Positions 1-7,552 are shown, counted from the stretch's first letter. The stretch is 9,298 nucleotides of DNA from Candidatus Rhabdochlamydia sp. (GCA_030044075.1 JASHWM010000185.1:1-9298); one strand, 5' to 3'. Program-made: numbers and translations. The notes: generated by a model not told the origin, from the sequence alone.

Positions 1-2
1 GG

Positions 3-320
3 CGAGTTTTGCAGGCAGGAGAGGAACTGGAAGGACTGCAGGGCCGTTTTGTTTTAGTTGAGACACGGGAGCTAACTGCTATTATACTTTCTTGGGATCC
101 TTTTGACGAACAGTTGGATTTTCCCCAAGTGATAAAAGAATGTTTGCCAGAAGGGTTTGAGTTCAATCCCGGGACAGAACAACAAATTTTAGAAGCCATC
201 AAAGAGGACCTTCTCCATAACGATATCCCCATATTTTTCTATGACGCTACAAAAAGGGAGGTCCTTTATCACGGCATTGTCATTGGGAAAAAAGAAGAAA
301 TACCATTTAGAAAATTGTAA
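3..320 (+). CDS. C-terminal part of an unrecognised protein (5' end outside window)
   Basis: This reading frame is open from the first bases of the window to a TAA at 318-320, so about 105 C-terminal residues are visible. A TTG at 9-11 could serve as a start, but the frame continues upstream of it and only eight bases precede it, so a truncated longer gene is the better reading. The visible part is acidic, mixed alpha/beta in character, with no membrane segment, signal peptide, cysteine cluster or catalytic motif that I recognise. Hydrophobic strand-like stretches (for example FVLVE and IPIFFYD) alternate with charged helices, and the end is basic (FRKL). It points the same way as the glycosidase that follows, but the 100-base gap and the promoter-like sequence in it argue for separate transcription. 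I cannot assign a function. Confidence 0.6.
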   Translation, partial: RVLQAGEELEGLQGRFVLVETRELTAIILSWDPFDEQLDFPQVIKECLPEGFEFNPGTEQQILEAIKEDLLHNDIPIFFYDATKREVLYHGIVIGKKEEIPFRKL

Positions 321-331
321 AAACACTTTTT

Positions 332-369
332 TTGTGCCGCGATTCTTTGTGCTCTCGCGCCGCTTGTGC
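332..369 (+). repeat. Three TTGTGC direct repeats in the intergenic gap
   Basis: The hexamer TTGTGC occurs at 332-337, 347-352 and 364-369, spaced 15 and 17 bases start to start, with CGCG-rich sequence between the copies. The third copy coincides with the candidate -35 box of the glycosidase gene. The near-helical spacing would suit a regulator binding one DNA face, but the unit is short and chance is not excluded. No convincing terminator hairpin followed by a T run was found in this gap. Confidence 0.25.
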
Positions 370-392
370 ACTATTTTTCAATCAGGTATATA
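364..392 (+). promoter_or_regulatory. Weak sigma70-like promoter candidate for the glycosidase gene
   Basis: A poor -35 box TTGTGC (364-369) is followed after 17 bases by TATATA (387-392); a better -10, TATAAG (389-394), lies at a 19-base spacing. Either would start transcription about 20 bases before the ATG at 421. The DNA from 371 to 410 is much more AT-rich than the flanking genes, as expected of a promoter. No Shine-Dalgarno sequence is visible between here and the ATG. Confidence 0.3.
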
Positions 393-420
393 AGATTTTT
401 TTAGCAAATAAAGCCTGCTC

Positions 421-3099
421 ATGGATCAAACAAAAGAACACGCGCGCATCTACAATGCGCTAGACCAGAAGATCCCTCCCTGGAGAAAGTGGGGGGCGTA
501 TGTGTCGGAAAGAATGTGGGGGACTGTCAGGGAGGACTATAGTCCTGATGGCAATGCATGGAACTTTATTTCCCATGATGAGGCGAGGTCAAAAGCATAT
601 AGGTGGGGAGAGGACGGCATCGCAGGGTGGTGCGATCAGATGCAGGAGGTCATACTCTCTTTTGCTTTCTGGAATGGCAAAGACCCGATCCTCAAAGAAA
701 GGCTCTTTGGTCTCACTCCTTCCGAAGGCAACCACGGGGAAGATTGCAAGGAATATTATTTTTATCTGGATGGGACGCCGACCCATTCCTACATGAAGTA
801 CCTGTATAAATATCCTCAGGAAGAGTTTCCCTACAAAAAGCTTGCCGACGAGAACAAAAAAAGGACGGAGAAAGACCGCGAGTACGAGCTTGTGGACACA
901 GGTGTTTTTGAGAAGGGGAACTATTTTGATATTGTCATCGAGTATGCCAAACTTTCTGAAGAGGATGCCTGCATCCGCCTTGAGGTCTTCAACAGGTCGG
1001 AAAATGAGGCCTCGGTCCACATCCTTCCCCAGATATATTTTCGCAACAGGTGGGCATGGGACCCTAATGTGAAGCAGATACAAAGCATTGAGGAAGGAAA
1101 AGGAGATGGCGGCTTTTCCTGTCTGTATGCCGACACCTCAAACCTCCATCCCATGGACTGGGGCCCGATAGGCTACAGCATCCCTTCGCTTTATTTATAT
1201 GGGGAAACGCCAAACGAGCTTCTTTTTACACACAATGATTCGAATAATGAGCGGCTCTACAATGTCAAAAGCCGCACTCCCTATGTCAAAGATGCGTTCC
1301 ATCGCTATGTTGTGGGAGGTGAAAAAACAAGCGTCAGCCCGGAAAAAAAAGGGACGAAAGCATGTTTTTATTACGAAGATATCAAAATTGGCCCCGCGCA
1401 ATCGCGCGTCTTTTACTTTCGCCTTACCCCTTCCAAAGAAAAGTCTCCTTTGAGCGTAGTAGAAAAGACCATCAAAGAAAGAAAAAAAGAAGCGGACGAA
1501 TTCTACAGGGCAGTCCAAAGAGAGGACGCTACAGAAGAAGACAAGATGATCCAGAGGCAGGCCTTTGCGGGAATGGTTTGGAGCATGCAATATTATTCTT
1601 ATGATGTGAAGAGGTGGTTTGAAGGGGACGATCCCGCATCTCGGCCTCCTTCCTCGCGTTACATGATCCGCAACTCCCACTGGCTTCACATGCATGCCCA
1701 TGAGGTCATCTCCATGCCAGACAAGTGGGAGTATCCGTGGTTTGCGTCGTGGGACATGGCATTCCATTCGATGGTCCTTGGACTGATCGACCTCCCTCTT
1801 GCAAAATACCAGCTCAAGCTCTTTTTAAAGAGCGAATACCAACACCCCAATGGACAGGTCCCCGCCTATGAATGGGGATTTTCCGATACAAACCCTCCCG
1901 TACAGGCGTGGGCCCTCTGGCATCTGTACCAAAAAGACAAAGAGGTCCATGGCAAAGAAGACAGGGAGTACCTGGAATTTTGTTTTTTAAAGCTCATGAA
2001 CAACTTCGGGTGGTGGGTCAACAAGGTCGATAAGCTTGGCAACAACGTCTTTGAGGGAGGATTTCTCGGCCTTGACAACGTTTCGATCATCGACCGCAGC
2101 AAACAGATGCCGGGAGGGGGATATTTTGAACAGTCGGATGCGACAGGGTGGATGGGCTTTTTCTCATTGTTTATGATGCGGATAGCCCTTGAGCTTGCCA
2201 AGAACCATTCTTTTTTTGAGCAGCTCGCGATCGTCTTTTTGGAACATTTTATCAATATCGCCTCTGCCATGCAGGTGACAAAGTGCAGGAATATCCAGCT
2301 TTGGGATGAAGAAGATGGGTTTTTCTATGATGTGATCATTTATCCTGATGGCTCAAACTATAAGCTTAAAGTAAGGTCTTTTGTCGGACTCATCCCTTTT
2401 TATGCCCTCGATTTTTTTGATGAGGACGAGCTGGAGAAGTTCCCGCACTTTAGCAAGCGCCTCAACATTTTTCTTAAGATCAACCCTGCTTTGGCAGACC
2501 TCTGCATCACTCAGATCCCAGTTGATGGGAAGAAGCGGTTCCTGTTTTCCCTTATGACACTCCAGCAGATGAAGAAGGTCCTTGAGAAAGTCTGCGATAG
2601 CAGCGAGTTTCTCTCATCGTATGGGCTTAGGAGCCTCTCGAAGGCCCATCAAAACAGCCCAGTGACTTTTGAAGGGAGCACTGTCGGCTACGAGCCCGGG
2701 GAGTCGCTAGAAAAGATCAAGGGAGGCAACTCCAACTGGAGGGGACCGATCTGGTTCCCTGTCAATTTTCTTTTCCTGGTAGCCCTAGTGCGGCTAAAAC
2801 AGGCTGTTGGAAGATCGTTCAAGGTCAAACTGGGCGACATGGAACTGACACTTGGCGAGCTCGAACAATCCCTTCAAGAATCTTTAATCAATATTTTCAG
2901 GAAAAACGACTCCGGCGCTCGGCCCGTCCACGGGGACAATGCCCTTTTTGCCCGGCCGGACTGGAAGGACCTTATCCTGTTTTATGAGCATTATCATGGC
3001 GACACAGGAAGAGGTCTTGGGGCCTCCCATCAAACAGGATGGAGCGGCCTCCTTGCCAACCTGGTCTCGGGGCTCAGGAAAAACGATTTCCCAAAGTGA
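421..3099 (+). CDS. GH63 / MGH1-like cytoplasmic glycosidase
   Basis: This 892-residue protein belongs to the widespread bacterial 'glucosidase' group of glycoside hydrolase family 63 (clan with MGH1-like enzymes). Members are inverting enzymes acting on alpha-linked glucose or mannose, such as alpha-glucosides or mannosylglycerate; the substrate here cannot be told. The N-terminal third should be the beta-sandwich domain and carries the group's signature WGAYVSERMWGTVREDYSPD near residues 24-43, which supports the ATG at 421 although no Shine-Dalgarno sequence precedes it. The (alpha/alpha)6 catalytic barrel fills the rest: ASWD at 442-445, GLDN at 550-553 with D552 as likely general acid, NWRGPIW at 772-778, and FYEHYHGDTGRG with E856 as likely base, then HQTGWSG. 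There is no signal peptide, so it acts in the cytoplasm. Length is normal for the group. No carbohydrate operon partner is visible; the next gene converges on it. Family assignment is firm; the catalytic residues are assigned by motif. Confidence 0.9.
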   Translation: MDQTKEHARIYNALDQKIPPWRKWGAYVSERMWGTVREDYSPDGNAWNFISHDEARSKAYRWGEDGIAGWCDQMQEVILSFAFWNGKDPILKERLFGLTPSEGNHGEDCKEYYFYLDGTPTHSYMKYLYKYPQEEFPYKKLADENKKRTEKDREYELVDTGVFEKGNYFDIVIEYAKLSEEDACIRLEVFNRSENEASVHILPQIYFRNRWAWDPNVKQIQSIEEGKGDGGFSCLYADTSNLHPMDWGPIGYSIPSLYLYGETPNELLFTHNDSNNERLYNVKSRTPYVKDAFHRYVVGGEKTSVSPEKKGTKACFYYEDIKIGPAQSRVFYFRLTPSKEKSPLSVVEKTIKERKKEADEFYRAVQREDATEEDKMIQRQAFAGMVWSMQYYSYDVKRWFEGDDPASRPPSSRYMIRNSHWLHMHAHEVISMPDKWEYPWFASWDMAFHSMVLGLIDLPLAKYQLKLFLKSEYQHPNGQVPAYEWGFSDTNPPVQAWALWHLYQKDKEVHGKEDREYLEFCFLKLMNNFGWWVNKVDKLGNNVFEGGFLGLDNVSIIDRSKQMPGGGYFEQSDATGWMGFFSLFMMRIALELAKNHSFFEQLAIVFLEHFINIASAMQVTKCRNIQLWDEEDGFFYDVIIYPDGSNYKLKVRSFVGLIPFYALDFFDEDELEKFPHFSKRLNIFLKINPALADLCITQIPVDGKKRFLFSLMTLQQMKKVLEKVCDSSEFLSSYGLRSLSKAHQNSPVTFEGSTVGYEPGESLEKIKGGNSNWRGPIWFPVNFLFLVALVRLKQAVGRSFKVKLGDMELTLGELEQSLQESLINIFRKNDSGARPVHGDNALFARPDWKDLILFYEHYHGDTGRGLGASHQTGWSGLLANLVSGLRKNDFPK

Positions 3100-5952
3100 T
3101 CAGCGTTTTGTCTTGTCCTCTACGATTTTGCGAAGGACAAAGGGCATGACCCCGCCATGACGGTAGTACTCGATCTCCATAGGGGTGTCCAGCCTTGTGA
3201 TGAGGGCAACTTTCCGCGCTTTCCCATCTTTTGTGATCTCAAGAGCGGCTTCCTGTTTTGGTGAAATGGCCTCCTCAAGTCCAAGGATGGAGAAGGTCTC
3301 CTGTCCGCTGATCCCCAGACTTTCATAGTTTTCCCCTTTTTTAAACTCCAGGGGAAGGACTCCCATGCCGATCAGGTTGCTCCTGTGGATGCGCTCAAAG
3401 CTTTGCGCAACAACTGCCCTCACACCAAGGAGAGAAGTTCCTTTTGCAGCCCAGTCCCTCGAGCTTCCCATGCCATAGTCTTTGCCTGCAAAAATGATCA
3501 GGGGCGTGTTTTTTTTGCGGTACGCCTCGCATGCATCGAAGATCGACATCACGCTCCCTTCAGGCAAGAGTGTCGTATAGCCTCCTTCTTTTCCTCCGGC
3601 GAGCTTGTTTTTTATCCTCACGTTCGCAAAAGTCCCGCGCATCATCACGTTGTGGTTGCCCCTTCTGCTGCCGTAACTGTTGAAATCGTGTTCTTTGATC
3701 CCTTGCGAAATAAGATAGGCCCCAGCAGGGGAGCTGCTGCTAAAGGCGCCTGCAGGCGAGATATGGTCAGTTGTCACCGAATCGCCAAAAAGGGCAAGGC
3801 ACTGCATGCCTTTCAGTTCTTTCCTCTTGGGAAGTTGCAAGGTGAAGTCTTTGAAATAGGGAGGGTGTTGGATGTAGGTGCTCTTTGGGTCCCATCCATA
3901 TGTCATGCCGCCGGCGCCTTTAATTTCCTTCCATAAAGGGTTGTCTTCCAGGACATGGGCATAGCGCTCTTTGAACATTTCAGGCTTTAAGCAATCGGCA
4001 ATGACCTTGTCGATCTCAAGAGATGAGGGCCAGAGGTCTTTAAGAAAAACAGGTTTTCCAGATTTCGTAAATGCCAAAGGGTCTTTTTCCACGTCGATGT
4101 CGACTCGTCCTGCAATCGCAAAAGCAACGACAAGGGGAGGAGACATCAAAAAATTCGCTTTTACAGAGCTGTGGATCCTTGCTTCAAAATTTCTGTTTCC
4201 GCTCAGGACGCTCGCTGCCACAACGTCATAGGCTTTGATGGCCTCTTCAATTTTTTCATCCAGGGGCCCGCTGTTGCCGATACATGTTGTGCATCCATAT
4301 CCGACAAGGTTGAAGCCAAGCTTGTCAAGGTAGTGCTGCAGCCCCGACCTGTTCAAGTATTCTGTCACAACCCTCGATCCTGGAGCGAGGCTTGTTTTTA
4401 CTTTCGGGTCGATGTTCAGGCCGAGCTCGACAGCTTTTTTTGCAACAAGGCCTGCTGCGACCATCACGACAGGGTTGCTCGTGTTCGTACAACTTGTTAT
4501 TGCAGCAATCACAACAGATCCATGAGTCAGGACAGCAGTGCAGGGATGCGATTTCGAATATCCGGGATTTGCTGTCGCATGCGTGAAGGGACGGTTGGTG
4601 ACCATTTCAGACTCATCCCAAGCAGCTGTTGGGGACACTTCGTCAACACCTCCGGAATCGTGGTGGGACTGCAATGAAAAATTTCCTTTGGAGTGGATGG
4701 GGACCTCAGGGGCCTCTTTCTCTTTACCATACCCGCCTTCTGCGATCGGTTGTTTCAAAAGTTTTTGGAACTTTTCTTTTAACTCGGGAAGATTGATGCG
4801 GTCCTGCGGACGCTTTGGCCCTGAAACCGCAGGTGCGACAGTGGAGAGGTCTAGTTCGACCACTTTGGTGAAGTCCAGGTCCCCTTTTCCTGACATGCCA
4901 AAAAGTTTCTGCAACGTGAGGTACTCGCGGATCTGTTCAATCTTGCTCTCATCCCTTCCTGTCATCCTCAAGTAATCAAGGGTTTTCTCATCGATAGGGA
5001 AGAAACCTATCGTAGCGCCGTATTCTGGCGCCATATTGCCAATCGTCGACCTGTCAGCGACCGTCAGGCTGGAAGCGCCTTTGCCGAAAAATTCGACGAA
5101 CTTGTCAACGACGTTCTCTTTGCGGAGGATTTCTGTGAGCCTAAGGGCGAGGTCGGTCCCCGTAACGCCTTCCTGGAGCTTCCCGGTGAGGTGGACGCCG
5201 ATCACTTCGGGGATCTGCAACGTCACGGGCTGTCCGAGCATGGCGGCTTCTGCTTCAATGCCTCCCACACCCCATCCAACAACACCGAGCCCATTGATCA
5301 TCGGAGTATGGGAGTCTGTTCCGACAAGGGTATCGGGAAATAGCACGGACCCTTCAGGAACTTTCTTCTCCGTGATGACGCTTGCAATATATTCCAAGTT
5401 CGCCTGGTGGACGATCCCAATACCGGGAGGGATGACCTTAAAAGTTTTGAATGCCTGCTGGCCCCATTTGAGGAAACTGTACCTTTCTAGGTTCCTTTCG
5501 AACTCAAGCTTCAAGTTCAGCAGGTAGGAATCGGGCGTCCCTGAACGGTCGACCTGGACGGAATGGTCGACAACAAGGTCTACAGGAACTTCAGGCTCGA
5601 TCATCCCCGCTTCGTACCCTTTGTCTGCTACAGCGTTGCGCATCGCAGCGAGGTCGACAAGGAGGGGGACACCGGTAAAATCCTGAAGAAGGACCCTCGA
5701 CACTACAAAAGGGACCTCTCCTCCTTTCGTTCCCTTTCCTTCCCACTTGGCAAGCCGCACAATATCTTCTTGCTTGACCTTTTTTTCATCGCAGTTGCGA
5801 AGCAGGGACTCTAGCATAATACGAATGGAGACGGGAAGGCGGCTGATCTGGCAGATCCCCTGCTCCTCAATGGCAGTAAGGGAATAATAATATTGGTCTT
5901 TTTTTCCCGGGATCATTTTGAGGGTATTGAAAGTGTTTGCGAGCTTGGACAT
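3100..5952 (-). CDS. acnA: Aconitate hydratase A (AcnA/IRP1 type) with an extended linker
   Basis: Aconitase interconverts citrate and isocitrate through cis-aconitate in the TCA cycle, in the cytoplasm, using a [4Fe-4S] cluster. The three cluster cysteines are present as C488 (in SCTNTSNP), C554 and C557 (in GYGCTTCIGNSGPL), with the same 66 and 3 residue spacing as in E. coli AcnA. The swivel domain follows, with DYGMGSSRDWAAKG and active-site R832 in GSSRDW (829-834). The N-terminal domain contains the expected VDHSVQVD and GTDSHT motifs. The protein is 950 residues long, against about 890 for typical AcnA. The excess lies almost entirely between about residues 400 and 470, just before the first cluster cysteine. 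The ATG at 5952 has a GGGAGG ribosome site five bases upstream and begins a normal AcnA N terminus. Its stop abuts that of the convergent glycosidase gene. It follows the efflux channel gene by 48 bases but probably has its own promoter. Confidence 0.96.
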   Translation of the reverse strand: MSKLANTFNTLKMIPGKKDQYYYSLTAIEEQGICQISRLPVSIRIMLESLLRNCDEKKVKQEDIVRLAKWEGKGTKGGEVPFVVSRVLLQDFTGVPLLVDLAAMRNAVADKGYEAGMIEPEVPVDLVVDHSVQVDRSGTPDSYLLNLKLEFERNLERYSFLKWGQQAFKTFKVIPPGIGIVHQANLEYIASVITEKKVPEGSVLFPDTLVGTDSHTPMINGLGVVGWGVGGIEAEAAMLGQPVTLQIPEVIGVHLTGKLQEGVTGTDLALRLTEILRKENVVDKFVEFFGKGASSLTVADRSTIGNMAPEYGATIGFFPIDEKTLDYLRMTGRDESKIEQIREYLTLQKLFGMSGKGDLDFTKVVELDLSTVAPAVSGPKRPQDRINLPELKEKFQKLLKQPIAEGGYGKEKEAPEVPIHSKGNFSLQSHHDSGGVDEVSPTAAWDESEMVTNRPFTHATANPGYSKSHPCTAVLTHGSVVIAAITSCTNTSNPVVMVAAGLVAKKAVELGLNIDPKVKTSLAPGSRVVTEYLNRSGLQHYLDKLGFNLVGYGCTTCIGNSGPLDEKIEEAIKAYDVVAASVLSGNRNFEARIHSSVKANFLMSPPLVVAFAIAGRVDIDVEKDPLAFTKSGKPVFLKDLWPSSLEIDKVIADCLKPEMFKERYAHVLEDNPLWKEIKGAGGMTYGWDPKSTYIQHPPYFKDFTLQLPKRKELKGMQCLALFGDSVTTDHISPAGAFSSSSPAGAYLISQGIKEHDFNSYGSRRGNHNVMMRGTFANVRIKNKLAGGKEGGYTTLLPEGSVMSIFDACEAYRKKNTPLIIFAGKDYGMGSSRDWAAKGTSLLGVRAVVAQSFERIHRSNLIGMGVLPLEFKKGENYESLGISGQETFSILGLEEAISPKQEAALEITKDGKARKVALITRLDTPMEIEYYRHGGVMPFVLRKIVEDKTKR

Positions 5953-5957
5953 GTCAT

Positions 5958-5963
5958 CCTCCC
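5958..5963 (-). promoter_or_regulatory. Ribosome binding site of acnA
   Basis: On the minus strand GGGAGG lies five bases before the ATG at 5952. It is the strongest Shine-Dalgarno sequence in the window and fixes the acnA start. Confidence 0.75.
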
Positions 5964-5979
5964 TTTTCTGCTTTGTCGC

Positions 5980-6008
5980 ATACTAATGGAAATGATTTGT
6001 TCAGTCAA
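5980..6008 (-). promoter_or_regulatory. Sigma70-like promoter candidate for acnA
   Basis: On the minus strand TTGACT (6008-6003, five of six consensus bases) is followed after exactly 17 bases by TAGTAT (5985-5980, four of six). The -35 box overlaps the last sense codons and the stop of the upstream channel gene. Transcription would begin near 5973, giving a leader of about 20 bases that contains the GGGAGG ribosome site. This suggests acnA is transcribed independently of the efflux channel gene. Confidence 0.5.
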
Positions 6009-7467
6009 TGGGCGGATCCCAATTTCCCCCGATCGCTTTGTAGATGGCGATAAGATCGCCGGCGAGGGACTGGTCGCTTTCAACAAGCGTCGTCTCTGAA
6101 GCAAGGTAGGTCTTCTTTGCTTCGAGGACCTGCGTTTCGTTGGCAAGGCCTGCTTCATAGAGCTGGCCTGTGATCTCAAAGGTCCTTCTGTCCGCAGAGA
6201 CTTTCAGCACGAGCGAGTCCCTTCGTTTTTGTTCTTCAAAATACGCCACAAGGGCGCTTTCAACATCTTTGAGAGAAGAGATCACCGTTTGCTCGTATGT
6301 CAAAAGGGCCTGCTTTTGCAAGGACTTGTTGACATCGATCGTTGATCGCACCCTGCCAAAGTCAAGGATGTCCCAGTTGATCCCAAGACCTACGCTGAAC
6401 ACACGGCTTGGCGCAGTGAAGAGCTTGTCGAGCTTGTAAGATTCAAGGCCGACAGAGGAGCCAGCCTGGTTTGCTGCGCTCAAAGTAATTCCAGTGAGGG
6501 CAATATGCGGGAAAAGGTCCGCAACGGCAGCCCCGATCTGTTCTGTTGCCGCGGCAAGCTGTCTTTCTGCGCTCCTTATGTCAGGCCTCCTGCGGAGGAG
6601 CTCTGAGGGAAGCCCGACCGGGACCTTGTCTGTGCTTGAAGGGATGGGCCTTTCTTCTGCAAAGACCTCCATAAACCCTTCCGGTTGCCTTCCCAAGAGA
6701 TACGCAAGGGTGTACGCGGTTTGTTTCAAAGAAGCTTCAAGGACAGGGAGAGCTGCGCGGTCGCTCTCGATTGTGGAGATGAGCGTCGTCAACTGGATCT
6801 CGTTGTCCAGGCCAATTTGATACAGGTCTTGCGTAATCTTTAGCTCCTCCTCATCTGCTTCGATCCTTTTTTTTGTCAGATCGATTTTTTTTTGCAAGGC
6901 GCGTACAGCTACGTAATTGACCGCAACCTCGCTCACCATAGAAATGAGCACGCTCTCGGCCTCGTCCTGCATGGACTCCCAAGTGTAATAGGCGGCTTTC
7001 TTCCCATGGCGGAATTTTCCCCAAACATCGATCTCCCATATCGCATCAAAACCGATTTGGAAGATATTAAATAATGAGGGGAAGAGCCCAGACTGGGCCT
7101 GAGGGAGGGAAGTCTCAGGTTTGGGAAATAAATTTTTGCTCAGGCGGCTGCGCGTTGCGACCGCATTCAAGTCGATCTCAGGCCAAAGATGGGACCTTTC
7201 AATGCGATATTGCGCCCTGGCCTGCTGGATCTTTTCAATGGCAATGCGAAGGTCGTAGTTTGCTTCTAGAGCTTTTTGTATCAAATCGTCAAGCACAGGA
7301 TCATTGAACTGTTTCCACCAGTAGCAAAGGTCTGTTTCAACCTCATCCCTCTCTTTTTTCTCTTCAAATTCCGAAGGCATGCTCATTTCAGGCTTATTGT
7401 ATTTTGGCCCGACCATGCAGCCAGAAAATAATAAAAGAGTTGGCAAGATATATTTTATATTGTTCAT
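6001..7467 (-). CDS. Outer-membrane efflux lipoprotein, OprM/NodT family (RND/ABC pump channel)
   Basis: This 488-residue protein is an outer membrane factor, the channel through which tripartite pumps discharge substrate outside the cell. A short lipoprotein signal peptide ends in the lipobox FSGC with C17 as the lipidated cysteine. The family's post-cysteine motif MVGPKYNKP follows directly. Two structural repeats are visible, each with long helices: about residues 60-270 and 285-480. The hallmark GLPSELLRRRPDIRSAERQL begins near residue 285 and continues into the conserved GAAVADLFPHIALTG. Length is standard for the family. It is transcribed divergently from the adaptor/ATPase genes beginning at 7553, so it is probably their channel; alternatively it could serve another pump. 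No Shine-Dalgarno sequence precedes the ATG at 7467. The coding strand contains an A9 and an A8 run 10 bases apart (6893-6885 and 6874-6867), which could be slippage-prone. Confidence 0.93.
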   Translation of the reverse strand: MNNIKYILPTLLLFSGCMVGPKYNKPEMSMPSEFEEKKERDEVETDLCYWWKQFNDPVLDDLIQKALEANYDLRIAIEKIQQARAQYRIERSHLWPEIDLNAVATRSRLSKNLFPKPETSLPQAQSGLFPSLFNIFQIGFDAIWEIDVWGKFRHGKKAAYYTWESMQDEAESVLISMVSEVAVNYVAVRALQKKIDLTKKRIEADEEELKITQDLYQIGLDNEIQLTTLISTIESDRAALPVLEASLKQTAYTLAYLLGRQPEGFMEVFAEERPIPSSTDKVPVGLPSELLRRRPDIRSAERQLAAATEQIGAAVADLFPHIALTGITLSAANQAGSSVGLESYKLDKLFTAPSRVFSVGLGINWDILDFGRVRSTIDVNKSLQKQALLTYEQTVISSLKDVESALVAYFEEQKRRDSLVLKVSADRRTFEITGQLYEAGLANETQVLEAKKTYLASETTLVESDQSLAGDLIAIYKAIGGNWDPPID

Positions 7468-7473
7468 TTCTTT

Positions 7474-7502
7474 TATATATGTTTAGTAAAATTTCATATC
7501 AA
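7474..7502 (-). promoter_or_regulatory. Promoter candidate for the outer-membrane channel gene
   Basis: On the minus strand TTGATA (7502-7497, five of six) is followed after 17 bases by TATATA (7479-7474, four of six); TATAAA lies two bases further at a 19-base spacing. The predicted start of transcription falls at or within a few bases of the ATG at 7467, which would leave almost no leader and fits the missing Shine-Dalgarno sequence. Confidence 0.4.
7477..7499. promoter_or_regulatory. Possible operator: ATATG/CATAT inverted repeat
   Basis: ATATG (7477-7481) and CATAT (7495-7499) form an inverted repeat with centres 18 bases apart, covering most of the predicted channel-gene promoter. The 5-base arms sit in very AT-rich DNA where such repeats arise by chance, so this is only a candidate site for a local regulator. 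Confidence 0.2.
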
Positions 7503-7516
7503 TAATTTATTTTCTC

Positions 7517-7545
7517 TTGATAGTTTTTAATGTCGTAACTATTTT
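7517..7545 (+). promoter_or_regulatory. Promoter candidate for the adaptor/ATPase operon
   Basis: TTGATA (7517-7522, five of six) is followed after 17 bases by TATTTT (7540-7545, four of six). Transcription would start near 7552, immediately before the ATG at 7553, so the message could be leaderless or nearly so. This mirrors the arrangement on the opposite strand. Confidence 0.35.
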
Positions 7546-7552
7546 GAAAATT

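Noticed and set aside
321..363. Possible terminator after the first gene
   Set aside because: Only short CGCG/CGCG and CAC/GTG pairings can form, and no stem is followed by a T run, so it does not look like an intrinsic terminator.
589..1083. Minus-strand frame (164 codons) opposite the glycosidase N-terminal region
   Set aside because: Antisense to the conserved N-terminal signatures of the glycosidase, with no recognisable protein features.
1195..1767. Long minus-strand frame (190 codons) opposite the glycosidase
   Set aside because: It lies entirely antisense to a strongly conserved GH63 gene, has no family resemblance and no ribosome site; it is a by-product of codon composition.
3385..3936. 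Plus-strand frame (183 codons) opposite acnA
   Set aside because: Antisense to the aconitase swivel domain; composition is that of a shadow frame and nothing resembles a known protein.
7110..7460. Possible frameshift or truncation at the start of the channel gene
   Set aside because: The signal peptide, lipobox and GPKYNKP motif are in frame with the rest and the total length is normal.
7517..7552. Upstream TTG start adding 12 residues to the adaptor
   Set aside because: The TTG is part of the likely -35 box, has no ribosome site, and the extension puts extra residues before a normal N-terminal membrane anchor.
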